A stretch of 64,000 nucleotides of DNA from Pseudomonadota bacterium (GCA_018241895.1 JAFECX010000077.1:1-64000); one strand, 5' to 3'. Shown: positions 1-11,283, counted from the stretch's first letter. The notes: generated from the sequence alone by a model not told the origin. Numbers and translations are program-made.

Positions 1-2
1 AT

Positions 3-95
3 CGCGACGACGCGCGCTGGCGCGGCCGCGGCGACGGCCGTGGGCGCGATCGCGACGACGACCACGGCCATCGGCGCGGGCACGACCGCGACTGA
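3..95 (+). CDS. C-terminal end of an Arg/Asp/His-rich protein (partial)
   Basis: The first bases read in one frame as a 30-residue tail rich in Arg, Asp, Gly and His, ending in TGA at 93-95. The gene begins upstream of the window, so neither its length nor its family can be judged. Tails of this composition occur in small periplasmic or secreted basic/acidic repeat proteins, but the composition alone does not name one. The other two frames also stay open here because of the high GC, so this is a weak call. Confidence 0.35.
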   Translation, partial: RDDARWRGRGDGRGRDRDDDHGHRRGHDRD

Positions 96-197
96 TCGGC
101 GCGCTGCAGGCGCTCGCCGGCGCGCGCCGGCACGGCGCGCGCCACCCTCGGGATAGCCCGTGCGTGCGGCCGCGACGGCACGCGGCAACATCGCGCC

Positions 198-1460
198 ATG
201 TACGAGACACCGCTCACTGCGCTGGTGCTCAGCGGCGGCGGCGCGCGCGCGGCATACCAGGTCGGGGTGCTGCGGGCGCTGGTGCGCCTGCGGCGCGAGG
301 TCATGAGCCCGCGCTCGCGCATCCACAACCCGTTCGGCGTCATCTGCGGCACCTCGGCCGGCGCCATCAACGCTGCCGCCCTGGCCGCACATGCAGACCG
401 CTTCGACGCAGCGGTCGAGGCGATCGCCAGGGTCTGGCACAACTTCTCGGCCGAGCAGGTGTATCGCGCCGACTCGATCGGCGTGCTGCGCAGCGGCGCG
501 CAGTGGCTGACGATGCTCTCGGTGGGCTGGGTGATCGCGCGCTGGCGCCGTGCGCGCCCGCGTTCGCTGCTCGACAACGCGCCGCTGGCCGAGCTGCTGC
601 AGCGTCTCGTGCCGCTCGAGCGGCTGCCGATGGTGCTGGGGCAGGGCCACCTGCACGCGCTGGCCATCACGGCGTCGAGCTACACGGGCGGCGAGCACTT
701 CACCTTCTTCACCGCCGCCGATGTCGTCAGACCCTGGGAGCGCTCGCAACGCGTGGCCGTGCCCTGTCGCATCACGCACGAGCACCTGCTTGCCTCGTCG
801 GCGATCCCGTTCGTCTTCCCGGCGCAGCAGCTCGCGCCGGGCGGCGACGCGGCGTGGTTCGGCGACGGCTCGATGCGCAACACGGCACCGATCGCGCCGG
901 CGATCCACCTCGGCGCGCACCGGCTGCTCGTCATCGGTGCCGGCCGCATGCACGAGCCGCCCGGACGACGCGTGAGCAACACCGGCTATCCGAGCCTGGC
1001 GCAGATCGCTGGCCATGCGATGGCGAGCATCTTCCTCGATGCGCTGGCGGTGGATGTCGAGCGCATGCGGCGCATCAACCGCACGCTGGCCCTGCTGCCC
1101 GAGTCGATGCAGGCCGACACACCGCTGCGGCCGATCGAGGCGCTGGTGATCGCGCCTTCGCAGCGCATCGACGACATCGCGGCGCGCCACATCGCCAGGC
1201 TGCCCGCTCCGGTGCGCGCGCTGCTGCGCGGCGCCGGTGTCGGTGGCGCCGGCATGACGGCGCGCGGCGCGGCACTGGCCAGCTACCTGCTGTTCGAGGC
1301 GCCGTTCACGCGCGAGCTGATCGCGCTGGGCGAGTCGGACACCCTCCTGCGCCGCCACGAGGTGCTGCAGTTCTTCGGCTGGGACTCGAGCGACTCGCCG
1401 CGTGGGCGGCGGCCGGATCACGACCGCGCGGCCGGGCGGCTCGACATCGAACTGCCTTGA
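198..1460 (+). CDS. Patatin-like phospholipase
   Basis: A 420-residue protein with the full patatin signature: the glycine-rich oxyanion loop SGGGARAAYQVGVL at residues 12-25, the nucleophile elbow GTSAG at 51-55 (Ser53), and the second dyad residue in the DG motif (Asp223, GDGSMRN). Enzymes of this family hydrolyse acyl esters of phospholipids or neutral lipids with a Ser-Asp dyad. No signal peptide is visible, so a cytoplasmic or membrane-surface location is inferred. The ATG at 198 puts the oxyanion loop at the usual distance from the N-terminus; the ribosome binding site is weak. The C-terminal 90 residues after the patatin domain resemble the tails of DUF3734-type bacterial patatins. It stands alone and converges on the ComEA-like gene. 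Confidence 0.9.
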   Translation: MYETPLTALVLSGGGARAAYQVGVLRALVRLRREVMSPRSRIHNPFGVICGTSAGAINAAALAAHADRFDAAVEAIARVWHNFSAEQVYRADSIGVLRSGAQWLTMLSVGWVIARWRRARPRSLLDNAPLAELLQRLVPLERLPMVLGQGHLHALAITASSYTGGEHFTFFTAADVVRPWERSQRVAVPCRITHEHLLASSAIPFVFPAQQLAPGGDAAWFGDGSMRNTAPIAPAIHLGAHRLLVIGAGRMHEPPGRRVSNTGYPSLAQIAGHAMASIFLDALAVDVERMRRINRTLALLPESMQADTPLRPIEALVIAPSQRIDDIAARHIARLPAPVRALLRGAGVGGAGMTARGAALASYLLFEAPFTRELIALGESDTLLRRHEVLQFFGWDSSDSPRGRRPDHDRAAGRLDIELP

Positions 1461-1501
1461 ACACCCGGGCCGCCGCGCTGGCCTGCGTGAGGCCGTGCTC
1501 C

Positions 1502-1903
1502 TCAGCCGGCGTCGGCGGCCTTGCGCACGCGGCGCTGGCCGTGCGTGCCGGCCGCCTCGCCGCGTTCGACCTTGGCGGCGGCTTTGTCGGCGCCGCCCTT
1601 GCGCGTGGCCTTCGGCGCGGGCGCGGGCAGTGCAGCCGCGTCGAAGCTCGCCCCGCCGACCGTCAGCCCGGCGGCGGAGAACTTGCCTGCGTTGCCGGGG
1701 CCGATGCCGCTGACGCGCTCGACCATGTCGCCCCAGTTCTTGAACGCGCCGCTCTCGCGGGCTTTCAGGATCTTGGTCGACAGGGCCGGGCCGATGCCCT
1801 TGACGGCCTCGAGTTCGGCCTGGCTGGCCTGGTTGGCGTCGACCGCGGCGTACGCATTGAGCGCGAGGGCGGCAAACAGGGCGATGAGCAGCTTGCGGAA
1901 CAT
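1502..1903 (-). CDS. ComEA-like helix-hairpin-helix DNA-binding protein, exported
   Basis: A 133-residue protein. The start is the ATG at 1903, preceded by AGAGGAG, which makes the first 19 residues a signal peptide ending in NAYA. Residues about 20-80 form the helix-hairpin-helix pair typical of ComEA (VDANQASQAELEAVKGIGP, then VSGIGPGNAGKFS). Periplasmic ComEA proteins bind incoming double-stranded DNA during natural transformation; small stand-alone versions like this are common in Burkholderiales. The C-terminal 50 residues are an Ala/Lys/Arg-rich tail that probably adds non-specific DNA contact. No comEC or pilus gene lies nearby, so a competence role is inferred from the family only. 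Confidence 0.82.
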   Translation of the reverse strand: MFRKLLIALFAALALNAYAAVDANQASQAELEAVKGIGPALSTKILKARESGAFKNWGDMVERVSGIGPGNAGKFSAAGLTVGGASFDAAALPAPAPKATRKGGADKAAAKVERGEAAGTHGQRRVRKAADAG

Positions 1904-2222
1904 GGCGATCTCCTCTGGAACGGGGGTGGATGGGCAAGGCCCGCGGCGCCGGTGTGATGCCGTTCGCATCGGGCTGAGGAGGATTCTGTGGACGCGCACT
2001 CACGCTGTCGTTCCCTCGCGCGAGGGCTGCGCGAGGGCCCCTCGAAGGGTGAAATGGCCGCGGCCGTGCGGCTCCCCCGACGGAGTGCCGGCCGGTGACG
2101 CGCGGGCGCGTCGGCCGGCCCGACCGCGCCCGAAGCCGAGTCCGAGGCCGAGGCCGATAATCGTCCCCCCTCTGTCGATTGCCGTCGGCTTGCGCGTCGG
2201 CGCCACCGTGCATCTTCACGCC
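1904..2222. other. Intergenic region between divergent genes
   Basis: About 320 bases between the divergently transcribed ComEA-like and DUF4254 genes, so it should hold promoters for both. I see a 14-bp perfect palindrome CCCTCGCGCGAGGG at 2013-2026, a further GCGAGGGCCCCTCG hairpin beside it, and a short run of CCGAGG/CCGAGT hexamers near 2136-2157. No convincing small gene is present. Confidence 0.5.
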
Positions 2223-2963
2223 ATGAGTACTCTTCCTGCCGCTGCCGATGTCATCGCGCTGCACGACCGCCTGCTGGCCGAGCCGGGCTGGCCGCTGCAC
2301 GAGCCAGCACCTGCGGACGACGGCCTGTGGCACTGGATCCAGGCCAACCATCGTTGCAACTGCAGTCTGTGGGCCGAGGAGGATCTGGCGCGGCGCACCC
2401 GGGTGGGCGACGCGGAGATCGCCGCCAACAAGCGTGCCATCGATGGCTACAACCAGGCGCGCAACGACGCCACCGAGCGCGTCGACGAGATCCTGCTCAT
2501 GGCGCTTGGTCTGGTCGATGCCGAGTCGGCGCGCACCGACGCGCCGCGCTCGACGGTCGGTGCCGGAGCACGGCTGAACAGCGAGACCGCGGGCAGCATG
2601 ATCGACCGCCTGTCCATCCTCGCGCTCAAGCTGCGCGCGATGCGCGAGCAAGGCGAACGGCGCGATGTCGACGAAGCGCATCGCGAGGCCAGCCGCGGCC
2701 GCCTGCAGCGACTCGCGCAGCAGCGCGAGGATCTCGCGGGCTGCCTCGACGCGCTGCTCGCCGACGCCGCCGCGGGCCGTGCCTACTTCAAGGTGTATCG
2801 ACAGTTCAAGATGTACAACGATCCGCGCTTCAATCCCGCGCTGGTGGCCGAGCGTGCGCGTGGCGCCGTCCCTGCGGACGGCGGCGCGGCTCGCGAGGGG
2901 TCCGCGCCTGCAGGCGCGGACGCGGCCGGCACGGCCGAGCGTGCGCGTGGCGCCAGCGGCTGA
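2223..2963 (+). CDS. DUF4254 family protein
   Basis: A 246-residue protein matching DUF4254: an N-terminal stretch with WxWIQANHRCNCSLWAEEDLARR at about 38-60, then NKRAIDGYNQARNDATERVDE and the conserved MIDRLSILALK, ending with a YFKVYRQFKMYNDPRFNP block. The function is unknown; in Burkholderiales and Bacteroidetes the gene sits next to LPS or glycan glycosyltransferases, as here. The stop codon is followed after two bases by the start of the heptosyltransferase gene, so the two are co-transcribed and probably coupled. The last 40 residues are a low-complexity Ala/Gly/Arg tail. Confidence 0.8.
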   Translation: MSTLPAAADVIALHDRLLAEPGWPLHEPAPADDGLWHWIQANHRCNCSLWAEEDLARRTRVGDAEIAANKRAIDGYNQARNDATERVDEILLMALGLVDAESARTDAPRSTVGAGARLNSETAGSMIDRLSILALKLRAMREQGERRDVDEAHREASRGRLQRLAQQREDLAGCLDALLADAAAGRAYFKVYRQFKMYNDPRFNPALVAERARGAVPADGGAAREGSAPAGADAAGTAERARGASG

Positions 2964-2965
2964 CG

Positions 2966-3934
2966 ATGCGGCTGCTGATCGTCAAGACGTCGTCGATGGG
3001 CGACGTGGTGCACGCCTTGCCGGTCGTGCACGACATCGTGCGCGAGCATCCGCAGGCGCGCATCGAGTGGCTGGTGGAGGCGCCGTTCGCGGCCATTGCG
3101 TCGATGCATCCGGGCGTTGCCGCCGTGCTGCCGATGGCGTGGCGCAAGTGGCGCCGCGAGCTGTATGCACGCCGCACCTGGCACGCCATGGCCGCGCTGC
3201 GTGCACGGTTGCGCAGCGAGCCCTACGACCTCGTGCTCGACCTGCAGGGCCTCCTCAAGAGCGCCCTGTGGGCGCGCCAAGCGCTGGGGCCGACGGCCGG
3301 CTACGACGCCGCGAGCGCACGCGAGCCGCTGGCCGCGCGCCTGTACCGTCGGCGCCTGGCGGTACCGCGCGAACTGCACGCGGTGCGGCGCTGCCGGCTG
3401 CTCGTTGCCGGCCATCTCGGGCTGCCGGCGCCCGACGACGCCCCGGTGTTCGGCCTGGAGGCACCGGCGCCGGGCTGGATGCCCCGCGGCACGTATTCGG
3501 TGCTGATCCCGAACGCCAGCCGGCCCGAGAAGCTGTGGCCCGAGCGGCACTGGATCGCTGTCGGGCGGCGCCTGAGCGAACGCGGGCTGCCGCCGGTCGT
3601 GCTGTGGGGCCGTCACGACGAGCAGACGCTGGCCGAGCGGATCGCCGCGGGCTGCGACGGCGACGTGCCGCCGTTCCTGAAGGTCGGCGAGATGGCCTCG
3701 GTGCTGGCACGCGCCGAGCAGGTGGTGGGCCTGGACACCGGTTTCACGCATCTGGCCGCGGCCTTCGGGCGTCCGACGCTGGGCGTCTACTGCGACCACG
3801 AACCGGGCCTGGCCGGCATCACCGGTCCGGGGCCCGTGGCCAGCATCGGCGGGCGGCGCCAGGTGCCCGGCCGCAGCGAGGTGCTCGAGCTGCTCGACGC
3901 GCAGATGGCGATTCGGGAAGACCGCCCGGGATGA
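2966..3934 (+). CDS. waaC: Lipopolysaccharide heptosyltransferase I
   Basis: A 322-residue GT9-family transferase. It begins MRLLIVKTSSMGDVVHALP, the WaaC N-terminus with the conserved Gly-Asp pair, and carries the C-terminal nucleotide-sugar motif around VVGLDTGFTHLAAAFGRPT. The family transfers L-glycero-D-manno-heptose from ADP-heptose to the first Kdo of lipid A-Kdo at the cytoplasmic face of the inner membrane, the first step of inner-core synthesis. Length matches the family. It follows the DUF4254 gene with a two-base gap and converges on lapB, whose product tunes LPS supply, so the location fits an LPS locus. Confidence 0.92.
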   Translation: MRLLIVKTSSMGDVVHALPVVHDIVREHPQARIEWLVEAPFAAIASMHPGVAAVLPMAWRKWRRELYARRTWHAMAALRARLRSEPYDLVLDLQGLLKSALWARQALGPTAGYDAASAREPLAARLYRRRLAVPRELHAVRRCRLLVAGHLGLPAPDDAPVFGLEAPAPGWMPRGTYSVLIPNASRPEKLWPERHWIAVGRRLSERGLPPVVLWGRHDEQTLAERIAAGCDGDVPPFLKVGEMASVLARAEQVVGLDTGFTHLAAAFGRPTLGVYCDHEPGLAGITGPGPVASIGGRRQVPGRSEVLELLDAQMAIREDRPG

Positions 3935-3988
3935 GGCATGCGCCGCGGCCGGCGCGGCATGCGCCGCCGACGCAGGGGGTCGACGCAA

Positions 3989-4036
3989 GGGCGCACGAAA
4001 GGGCGGACGAAAGGGCGGACGAAAGGGCGGACGAGA
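3989..4036. repeat. Four tandem 12-bp repeats
   Basis: Four head-to-tail copies of GGGCGGACGAAA (the first and last each with one change) fill most of the space between the convergent waaC and lapB genes. No terminator hairpin with a T-run is obvious here. Confidence 0.85.
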
Positions 4037-4088
4037 GGATCGGCGAACCGGCCGACGGGACGGAGCGGCGCAGGCGCCGGCTGCTGGG

Positions 4089-5261
4089 CTACAAGGCCTC
4101 GATGCGCTGCGGCGGATAGCTGTCCCAGCTCAGGCAGCCCGGGCATTGCCAGAAATAGTGCTGCGCCTCGAAGCCGCACGCGGCGCAGCGAAAGCGCTGC
4201 AGCGGTTGCGCGGCCTGCGCGACCGCCGTGCGCAGCGCCTGCAGGCCGTCGGGCACCCACTGCGCGGGTGGCAGCGCCAGCAGGTGCCCGGCAGCGCCCA
4301 GCGACGGTGACTGGCCGAGGTGCCGCATCCAGCGTGCGGCGCGCAATGCAGGTCCGTGCGGGTCGTCGGCATCCAGGCGGTCGAGCGCGGCCAGCAGTTC
4401 CACCGCCGGCTGCTGTGCGTACTGGGCCTGCAGCGTCTGGCGTGCCGCCGGCGCACGCTTGCTGGCCAGCGCGGCCGCGGCGTAGTCCTCGGCGACCAGC
4501 AAGAAGGCGGCGGGCTGCACGGCGCGCAGCTCGTCCCAGGCCGCCAGGGCCTCGACATCGCGCCCGGCGCGCTGCAGGCGCTGACCGCTCAGCACCAGCG
4601 CCCGCGCGGCGCCGGGCGCGAGTTGCCGCGCGCGGGCCAAGGCCAGATCGGCGTCGTCGGCGCGCCCCTGGGCATCGGCGGCGAGCGCCAGCTCGCACTC
4701 GTAGTGCGCGCGACGCGTCGCGAACGAGCCCGCGCTGCCGCCGTCGAGCCGCTCGGCCAGTTCGAGTGCGCGCCGCCAGTCGCGCGAGCGCTCGGCCAGC
4801 GTCAGCAGCGCCAGGCGTGCCTCGCGGTCATACGAGCCGCCTTCGAGCGCGCGCCAGGCGTTTTCCGCATGGTCGAACAGACCGGCCTTCATGAAGTCCT
4901 CGGCCAGCGCGAGTTGCGCGCGCTCGCGCTCCGGTGCGCGCAGATCGCTGCGCGCCAGCAGGTGCTCGTGCACGCGCACCGCGCGTGCAAACTCGCCGCG
5001 GCGCCGAAACAGATTGCCGAGCGCGAAGTGCAGCTCCGCGGTCTCGGGGTCGCGTTGCACCGACTCGATGAACGTGTCGATGGCCTTGTCCTGCTGCTCG
5101 TTGAGCAGCAGATTGAGCCCTTCGAAGTAGGCGCGCATGGAGGCGCGGCTGTCGCGGCGCCACTGGCGCAGGTCCATGCGCGACGCCGCCCAGCCGAGCG
5201 CGAAGGCGACCGGCACCGCGATCAGCACGGCCAGCAGCAGCCCCTGGAAGTCGAAGTCCAT
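4089..5261 (-). CDS. lapB: LPS assembly protein LapB (YciM), TPR protein
   Basis: A 390-residue protein with one N-terminal membrane helix (residues about 5-25), a series of TPR-type helix pairs from about 70 to 350, and a C-terminal rubredoxin-like knuckle, CAACGFEAQHYFWQCPGC. This is the LapB architecture. LapB sits in the inner membrane facing the cytoplasm and promotes FtsH-dependent turnover of LpxC, so balancing LPS against phospholipid synthesis. It is downstream of lapA on the same strand and next to waaC. ATG at 5261 directly precedes the membrane helix. Confidence 0.93.
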   Translation of the reverse strand: MDFDFQGLLLAVLIAVPVAFALGWAASRMDLRQWRRDSRASMRAYFEGLNLLLNEQQDKAIDTFIESVQRDPETAELHFALGNLFRRRGEFARAVRVHEHLLARSDLRAPERERAQLALAEDFMKAGLFDHAENAWRALEGGSYDREARLALLTLAERSRDWRRALELAERLDGGSAGSFATRRAHYECELALAADAQGRADDADLALARARQLAPGAARALVLSGQRLQRAGRDVEALAAWDELRAVQPAAFLLVAEDYAAAALASKRAPAARQTLQAQYAQQPAVELLAALDRLDADDPHGPALRAARWMRHLGQSPSLGAAGHLLALPPAQWVPDGLQALRTAVAQAAQPLQRFRCAACGFEAQHYFWQCPGCLSWDSYPPQRIEAL

Positions 5262-5298
5262 CGCGCTCGCACAGACGGTGTCGTCGCCGCACCCGACG

Positions 5299-5616
5299 CT
5301 ACAGGCCGACGCGCGGCGGGTGCTCGGCGCCGAGCTCCGACGGCGGCTGCGCGCCCGCCGGGGCCGCCGGCGCGGCGGCAGCCGGCGCCGGCCCCTGGCG
5401 CGTTGTGAGACGGCGATGGCGCCACCAGGCCGGTGCCATCGCCAGCACGCCGATCGCCGCGCCTGCGGCGAAGGCCACGAGCACGACGATCACCATCGGG
5501 GCGTGCCATGCAGCGCCGAAGAACCAGTGCACGACGACGTCCTGCTGGTTGTTCAGCGCGAACGCGAACAGCGTGAAGAAGACGAAGCCGCGGAGCAGCC
5601 AGACGACGAGACGCAT
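5299..5616 (-). CDS. lapA: LapA-domain (DUF1049) inner membrane protein
   Basis: A 105-residue protein starting at the ATG at 5616 (MRLVVWLLRGFVFFTLFAFALNNQ), with two membrane helices at about 5-22 and 38-60 and the NNQ..VVVHWFFG segment between them that typifies LapA. The open frame extends further upstream but without family similarity. The Ala/Pro-rich C-terminus is longer than in Escherichia coli. LapA and LapB are encoded together and act in the same LPS assembly complex. Confidence 0.9.
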   Translation of the reverse strand: MRLVVWLLRGFVFFTLFAFALNNQQDVVVHWFFGAAWHAPMVIVVLVAFAAGAAIGVLAMAPAWWRHRRLTTRQGPAPAAAAPAAPAGAQPPSELGAEHPPRVGL

Positions 5617-5685
5617 GGACGGCGATGATGCGGCAAAACGCGCGCCGCGCCCCATGGCGCTGCGGCGCGGGCGCAATTCATGTCT

Positions 5686-6003
5686 TCACAGGCTCGTGGC
5701 GGCGCGCGACGCGCCGGGCGCGTCGGACGTGTCGACGGCTTCGCGCAGTGCCTTGCCGGGCTTGAAGTGCGGCACCCGCTTCTCCGGGATCGTGACCTGC
5801 TCGCCGCTGCGCGGATTGCGTCCGATGCGCGGTGGCCGGCGGTTGATCGAGAAGCTGCCGAAGCCGCGGATCTCGATGCGGTGGCCGCGCGCCAGCGCGT
5901 CGGCCATCGCGTCGAGCATGGTCTTGACCGCGAACTCGGTGTCGCGCTGCGTGAGCTGCGCGAAGCGGTCGGCGAGGCGAGTGACGAGATCGGAACGGGT
6001 CAA
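5686..6003 (-). CDS. ihfB: Integration host factor subunit beta
   Basis: A 105-residue HU/IHF-fold protein: [14 protein letters not shown] at the start, the dimer core with [29 protein letters not shown], and the DNA-bending arm reaching [18 protein letters not shown]. The GRNPRSGE segment is characteristic of the IHF beta subunit. It bends DNA at specific sites together with IHF alpha, which is not in this window. It lies downstream of rpsA and upstream of lapA, the standard proteobacterial order. The tail after KALREAV is about 10 residues longer than in enterobacteria. Confidence 0.95.
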   Translation of the reverse strand: MTRSDLVTRLADRFAQLTQRDTEFAVKTMLDAMADALARGHRIEIRGFGSFSINRRPPRIGRNPRSGEQVTIPEKRVPHFKPGKALREAVDTSDAPGASRAATSL

Positions 6004-6100
6004 CGCGCGGGCCCTCGTGATGCGCTCGAGGAGCGGCTGCCGGGTGGCGGCAGCCGGCGGCCCGGGACCGAGCCGTGGCCGGCACGGTCCCGGGGCGGCC

Positions 6101-7816
<1,716 letters not shown>

Positions 7817-8012
7817 GGGTTCCTTGGTGCCCGGGGGGTTGGTTGGGTGCAGAGCCGGGCGTGCGTGCAGCGGGTGCTGCCGAGGGTTGCGGTCGATGAA
7901 CCACCGTGCGCGAGCGGCGCGTCCCGTAGCTGGCCGGGCTGCCGATCGGATCTGCCTTCGGCACATCGCCCGCGCGGTGACCGCGCGGGCACGGTGGAGC
8001 CTGTGCGCCCGT

Positions 8013-10076
8013 TCAGGCCAGGCGCCTGCGCGCCAGTTCGAACGGACTTCGCTCCTGCCACCAACCGAGCACGCACGCGACCGATTCGTCGATGTCGAGC
8101 GCCGAGTTGTCCAGCAAGAGCGCATCCGCGGCCGGCTTCAGGGGCGCGACGGCGCGCTTGCGATCGCGCTCGTCGCGCGCCTCGAGGTCGGCGCGAAGGT
8201 CGGCGATGTTAGTTGAAATCCCCTTGGAAATCAATTGCTTATGCCGCCGCTCCGCACGCTTTTCGGCGCTGGCGGTGAGGAACACCTTGAGCGTGGCGCC
8301 GGGGAAGACGACGGTGCCCATGTCGCGCCCGTCGGCGACCAGGCCGGGCGCGCGGCGGCAAGCGAGCTGCAGGCCGTGCAGCGCCGCGCGCACCGCCGGC
8401 AGCGCCGAGACGCGCGAGGCGGCCAGGCCGGTCGCTTCCAGCCGCAGCTCGTCGCTCACGTCGCGCCCGCGCAGCCAGGTGCGGCCCGCGTCGTCACCCT
8501 GTCCAAAGCGCAGTTGCAGGGCAGCCGCCAGCGCGGCGACGCGCGGCTCGTCGTCCAGCGTCACGCCGTCCCAGGCGGCGGCCAGGCCGGTGGCGCGGTA
8601 CAGGGCGCCGGAGTCGAGCAGATGAAAGCCGAGTGCCCGCGCCACGGCCGCCGCGAGCGTACCTTTGCCGGAGGCCGTCGGGCCGTCGATCGCGAGCACC
8701 GGCACATCGGCCGGCGCCGCCTGCGCCAGGCCGAGCAGCGCCTCGAAGTACTCGGGGAAGGTCTTGGCCACGCAGCGTGGGTCGAGGATGCGCAGCGGCA
8801 CGTGCGCGCCGGCCAGCGGATTGAAGGCCGCCAGCGACGCGCACATCGCCATGCGGTGGTCGTCGTAGGTCTCGATCGCCGCAGCGCGCCAGTCGCGCGC
8901 GGCAGGCGGCGGGCTCACCTCGATGAAGTCCGGGCCCTCGACGACCGTGGCGCCGAGCTTGCGCAGCTCGGCGGCCATGGCCGCGATGCGGTCGGTCTCC
9001 TTGACGCGCCAGCTCGCGATGCCGGTGATGCGGCTCGGACCATCGGCGTACAGCGCCATCACGGCCAGCGTCATGGCGGCATCGGGAATCGGTGTGGCGT
9101 CGATCGTGAGACCCGTCAGCGGCCAGCGGCCGCGACGCACCTCGATCCAGCCGGGGCCGCTGGCGACGCGCGCACCCATCGCGCGCGCGGCGTCGACGAA
9201 GGCGATGTCGCCCTGGATCGAGTCGCTGCCCACGCCCTCGATGCGCACCGGTGCACCGCCAGCCGCGGCGATGGCGCCGGCGGCGACGAAGTACGAGGCC
9301 GACGAGGCGTCGCCCTCGACGTGCAGCGCACCCGGGCTGCGGTAGGTGCTGCCCGGCGCGATCGTGAAGCGCGACCAGCCCTCGCGTTGCACGGCGATGC
9401 CGAAGCGCGCGAGCAGCGCGAGCGTGATCTCGACGTAGGGGCGGGAGATCAGCTCGCCCTCGACGTCGATCGTGATGTCGTGCGCGCCGGCGGCCAGCGG
9501 CAGCGCGAGCAGCAAGGCGCTGAGGAACTGGCTCGAGACGTCGCCGCGCACGCGGATCGGCCGCTCGAGCGCGAGCTGTCCGCCGGGCCGGCCGCGCAGG
9601 CGCAGAGGCGGATAGCCGGGCGCGCCCAGCTCGTCGATCGTGCAGCCGAGCGGGCGCAGCGCATCGACCAGATCGCCGATCGGCCGCTCGTGCATGCGCG
9701 CCGTGCCGCGCAGCGTGAACGAGCCGCCCTGGGTGGCCGCCAGCAGCGCCAGCGTCGCCGCCAGCGGCCGCATCGCGGTGCCGGCGTTGCCGAGGAAGAG
9801 GTCGGCCTCGTGCAGCGCCAGCCGGCCGGCCAGCCCGGTGATGCGCCAGTGCTGCGCGTCGCGCGCGCCGCGCGCCACGCCGCAGCCGAGCGTGCGCAGC
9901 GCGCCGAGCATGACCGCGGTGTCGTCGCTGTCCAGCAGGTCGTGCAGTTCGGTGGTTCCGGCGGCGAGCGCGGCAAGCAGCAGCACGCGGTTGGAGATGC
10001 TCTTGGAGCCCGGCAGCCGCACGGTGCCGCAGGCGCCGACGAGTGGCGGCAGGTCGAGGTGCGGGATGTCGAACAT
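8013..10076 (-). CDS. aroA-cmk: Bifunctional EPSP synthase / cytidylate kinase fusion
   Basis: One 687-residue open frame joins two enzymes. Residues 1 to about 445 are 5-enolpyruvylshikimate-3-phosphate synthase ([19 protein letters not shown] near residue 23, [13 protein letters not shown], the second-domain [19 protein letters not shown]). From about residue 458 cytidylate kinase begins with [16 protein letters not shown] (P-loop), followed by LDSGALYRA and ARDERDR. The first makes the chorismate precursor from shikimate-3-phosphate and PEP; the second phosphorylates CMP/dCMP. aroA and cmk are neighbours in most proteobacteria; fusion without an intervening stop is known in Burkholderiales. 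It ends about 200 bases before rpsA. Confidence 0.95.
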   Translation of the reverse strand: MFDIPHLDLPPLVGACGTVRLPGSKSISNRVLLLAALAAGTTELHDLLDSDDTAVMLGALRTLGCGVARGARDAQHWRITGLAGRLALHEADLFLGNAGTAMRPLAATLALLAATQGGSFTLRGTARMHERPIGDLVDALRPLGCTIDELGAPGYPPLRLRGRPGGQLALERPIRVRGDVSSQFLSALLLALPLAAGAHDITIDVEGELISRPYVEITLALLARFGIAVQREGWSRFTIAPGSTYRSPGALHVEGDASSASYFVAAGAIAAAGGAPVRIEGVGSDSIQGDIAFVDAARAMGARVASGPGWIEVRRGRWPLTGLTIDATPIPDAAMTLAVMALYADGPSRITGIASWRVKETDRIAAMAAELRKLGATVVEGPDFIEVSPPPAARDWRAAAIETYDDHRMAMCASLAAFNPLAGAHVPLRILDPRCVAKTFPEYFEALLGLAQAAPADVPVLAIDGPTASGKGTLAAAVARALGFHLLDSGALYRATGLAAAWDGVTLDDEPRVAALAAALQLRFGQGDDAGRTWLRGRDVSDELRLEATGLAASRVSALPAVRAALHGLQLACRRAPGLVADGRDMGTVVFPGATLKVFLTASAEKRAERRHKQLISKGISTNIADLRADLEARDERDRKRAVAPLKPAADALLLDNSALDIDESVACVLGWWQERSPFELARRRLA

Positions 10077-10119
10077 CGCAGGCGGCGTGTACGGGGGTGC
10101 GGCGCGCTGCCGCGATGCT

Positions 10120-11031
10120 TCAGGGGCGGCGCGGCGCGCCCGACGAACCCGCGCCGTTGGGCGTGCGCGCCGCCCCCATCTGCCAGGCCGCGCGGCCTTC
10201 GGCGGCCTGTCGGATCAGGCCCTCGAGCGCCTGCTCGTTCGCATCGAGCAGCGCCGCCTCGAGCGCATCGAGCGCCTGGCGGAAGCGCTGCGACTGCTTG
10301 AGCACCTCCTCGCGGTTGGCGACCAGAACGTCGCGCCACATGTCGGGGCTGCTCGCGGCGATGCGCGTGAAGTCGCGAAAGCCCGGGCCGGCCAGCTGCA
10401 GGTACTCGCGCCCCGCGGGCTGGTTGACGATGGCGTTGAAGTAGGCGAAGGCCAGCAGGTGCGGCAGGTGGCTCACGGCGGCGAAGGCCGCATCGTGGTT
10501 CTCGGGCGTCATGCGCAGGACCTGTGCGCCGATGGCGGCCCACACGTCGGTGGCCTTCTGCACCAGTTCGGGCCGCGTCTGCGGCAGCGGCGTGAGGATC
10601 ACCTGGCGCCCGGCGTACAGGCTCGCGTCGGCATGCTCGATGCCGGAGGCCTCCTTGCCGGCGATCGGATGCGCCGGAACGAACGAGACCACGCGCTCGC
10701 GCAGCACGCGGCGCGCCGCATCGACGACGTCGCGCTTGGTGCTGCCGACATCCATCAGGAGCACGCCGGGCTCGACCAGTTGGCGGATGGCACGCAGGGT
10801 GCTTTCGGTGGCCGCCACCGGCACCGCCATGACGACGATGTCGCTGCCCGAGACCGCCAGCAGTGCCGACTCGGCGGCCGCGTCGATCACGCCCAGCCGC
10901 CGCGCGCGCTCCGTGGTCGATGGTGACTTGCTGTAGCCGACGACGCGGCGCACGAGCCCGGCGCGCCTGAGCGCGAGCGCGAACGAGCCGCCCATCAATC
11001 CGCAGCCGATGACGCCGAGCTGTCGAAACAT
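10120..11031 (-). CDS. tyrA: Prephenate dehydrogenase
   Basis: A 303-residue NAD(P)-dependent dehydrogenase with the Rossmann motif [16 protein letters not shown] at residues 6-21, the substrate motif [13 protein letters not shown] around 115-127, and the C-terminal helical dimerisation domain. It converts prephenate to 4-hydroxyphenylpyruvate in tyrosine synthesis. It lies 43 bases upstream of aroA/cmk on the same strand and is separated from pheA by a 250-base gap filled with tandem repeats. No ACT domain or chorismate mutase domain is fused to it. Confidence 0.93.
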   Translation of the reverse strand: MFRQLGVIGCGLMGGSFALALRRAGLVRRVVGYSKSPSTTERARRLGVIDAAAESALLAVSGSDIVVMAVPVAATESTLRAIRQLVEPGVLLMDVGSTKRDVVDAARRVLRERVVSFVPAHPIAGKEASGIEHADASLYAGRQVILTPLPQTRPELVQKATDVWAAIGAQVLRMTPENHDAAFAAVSHLPHLLAFAYFNAIVNQPAGREYLQLAGPGFRDFTRIAASSPDMWRDVLVANREEVLKQSQRFRQALDALEAALLDANEQALEGLIRQAAEGRAAWQMGAARTPNGAGSSGAPRRP

Positions 11032-11046
11032 GCGCCGCGCCGGTGT

Positions 11047-11283
11047 CAGTGCCGCCCGGCCGTTCCGAAGGCGCTGACGGCCCCCACGGGGGGCAGCGAA
11101 CGAAGTGAGCGTGGGGGCGTCATTTCAGTGCCGCCCGGCCGTTCCGAAGGCGCTGACGGCCCCCACGGGGGGCAGCGAACGAAGTGAGCGTGGGGGTGTC
11201 ATTTCAGTGCCGCCCGGCCGTTCCGAAGGCACTGACGGCCCCCACGGGGGGCAGCGAACGAAGCGGGCGCGGGGCGTTCATTT
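11047..11283. repeat. Three tandem copies of a 79-bp hairpin-forming repeat
   Basis: Units at 11047-11125, 11126-11204 and 11205-11283 are near identical. Each contains GCCCCCAC and GTGGGGGC about 23 bases apart, so each can fold into a stem-loop; in the third copy the right arm has decayed to GCGCGGGGC. The array fills the pheA-tyrA gap, and the last base of the third copy reaches the pheA stop codon. There are no unique spacers, so it is not a CRISPR array. Confidence 0.92.

Noticed and set aside
164-1957. Long plus-strand frame over the patatin and ComEA genes
   Set aside because: It is an Arg/Ala-rich shadow frame produced by the high GC; the patatin motifs are in another frame.
11047-11283. 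CRISPR array
   Set aside because: The three repeats are directly joined with no spacers, and no cas gene is in the window.
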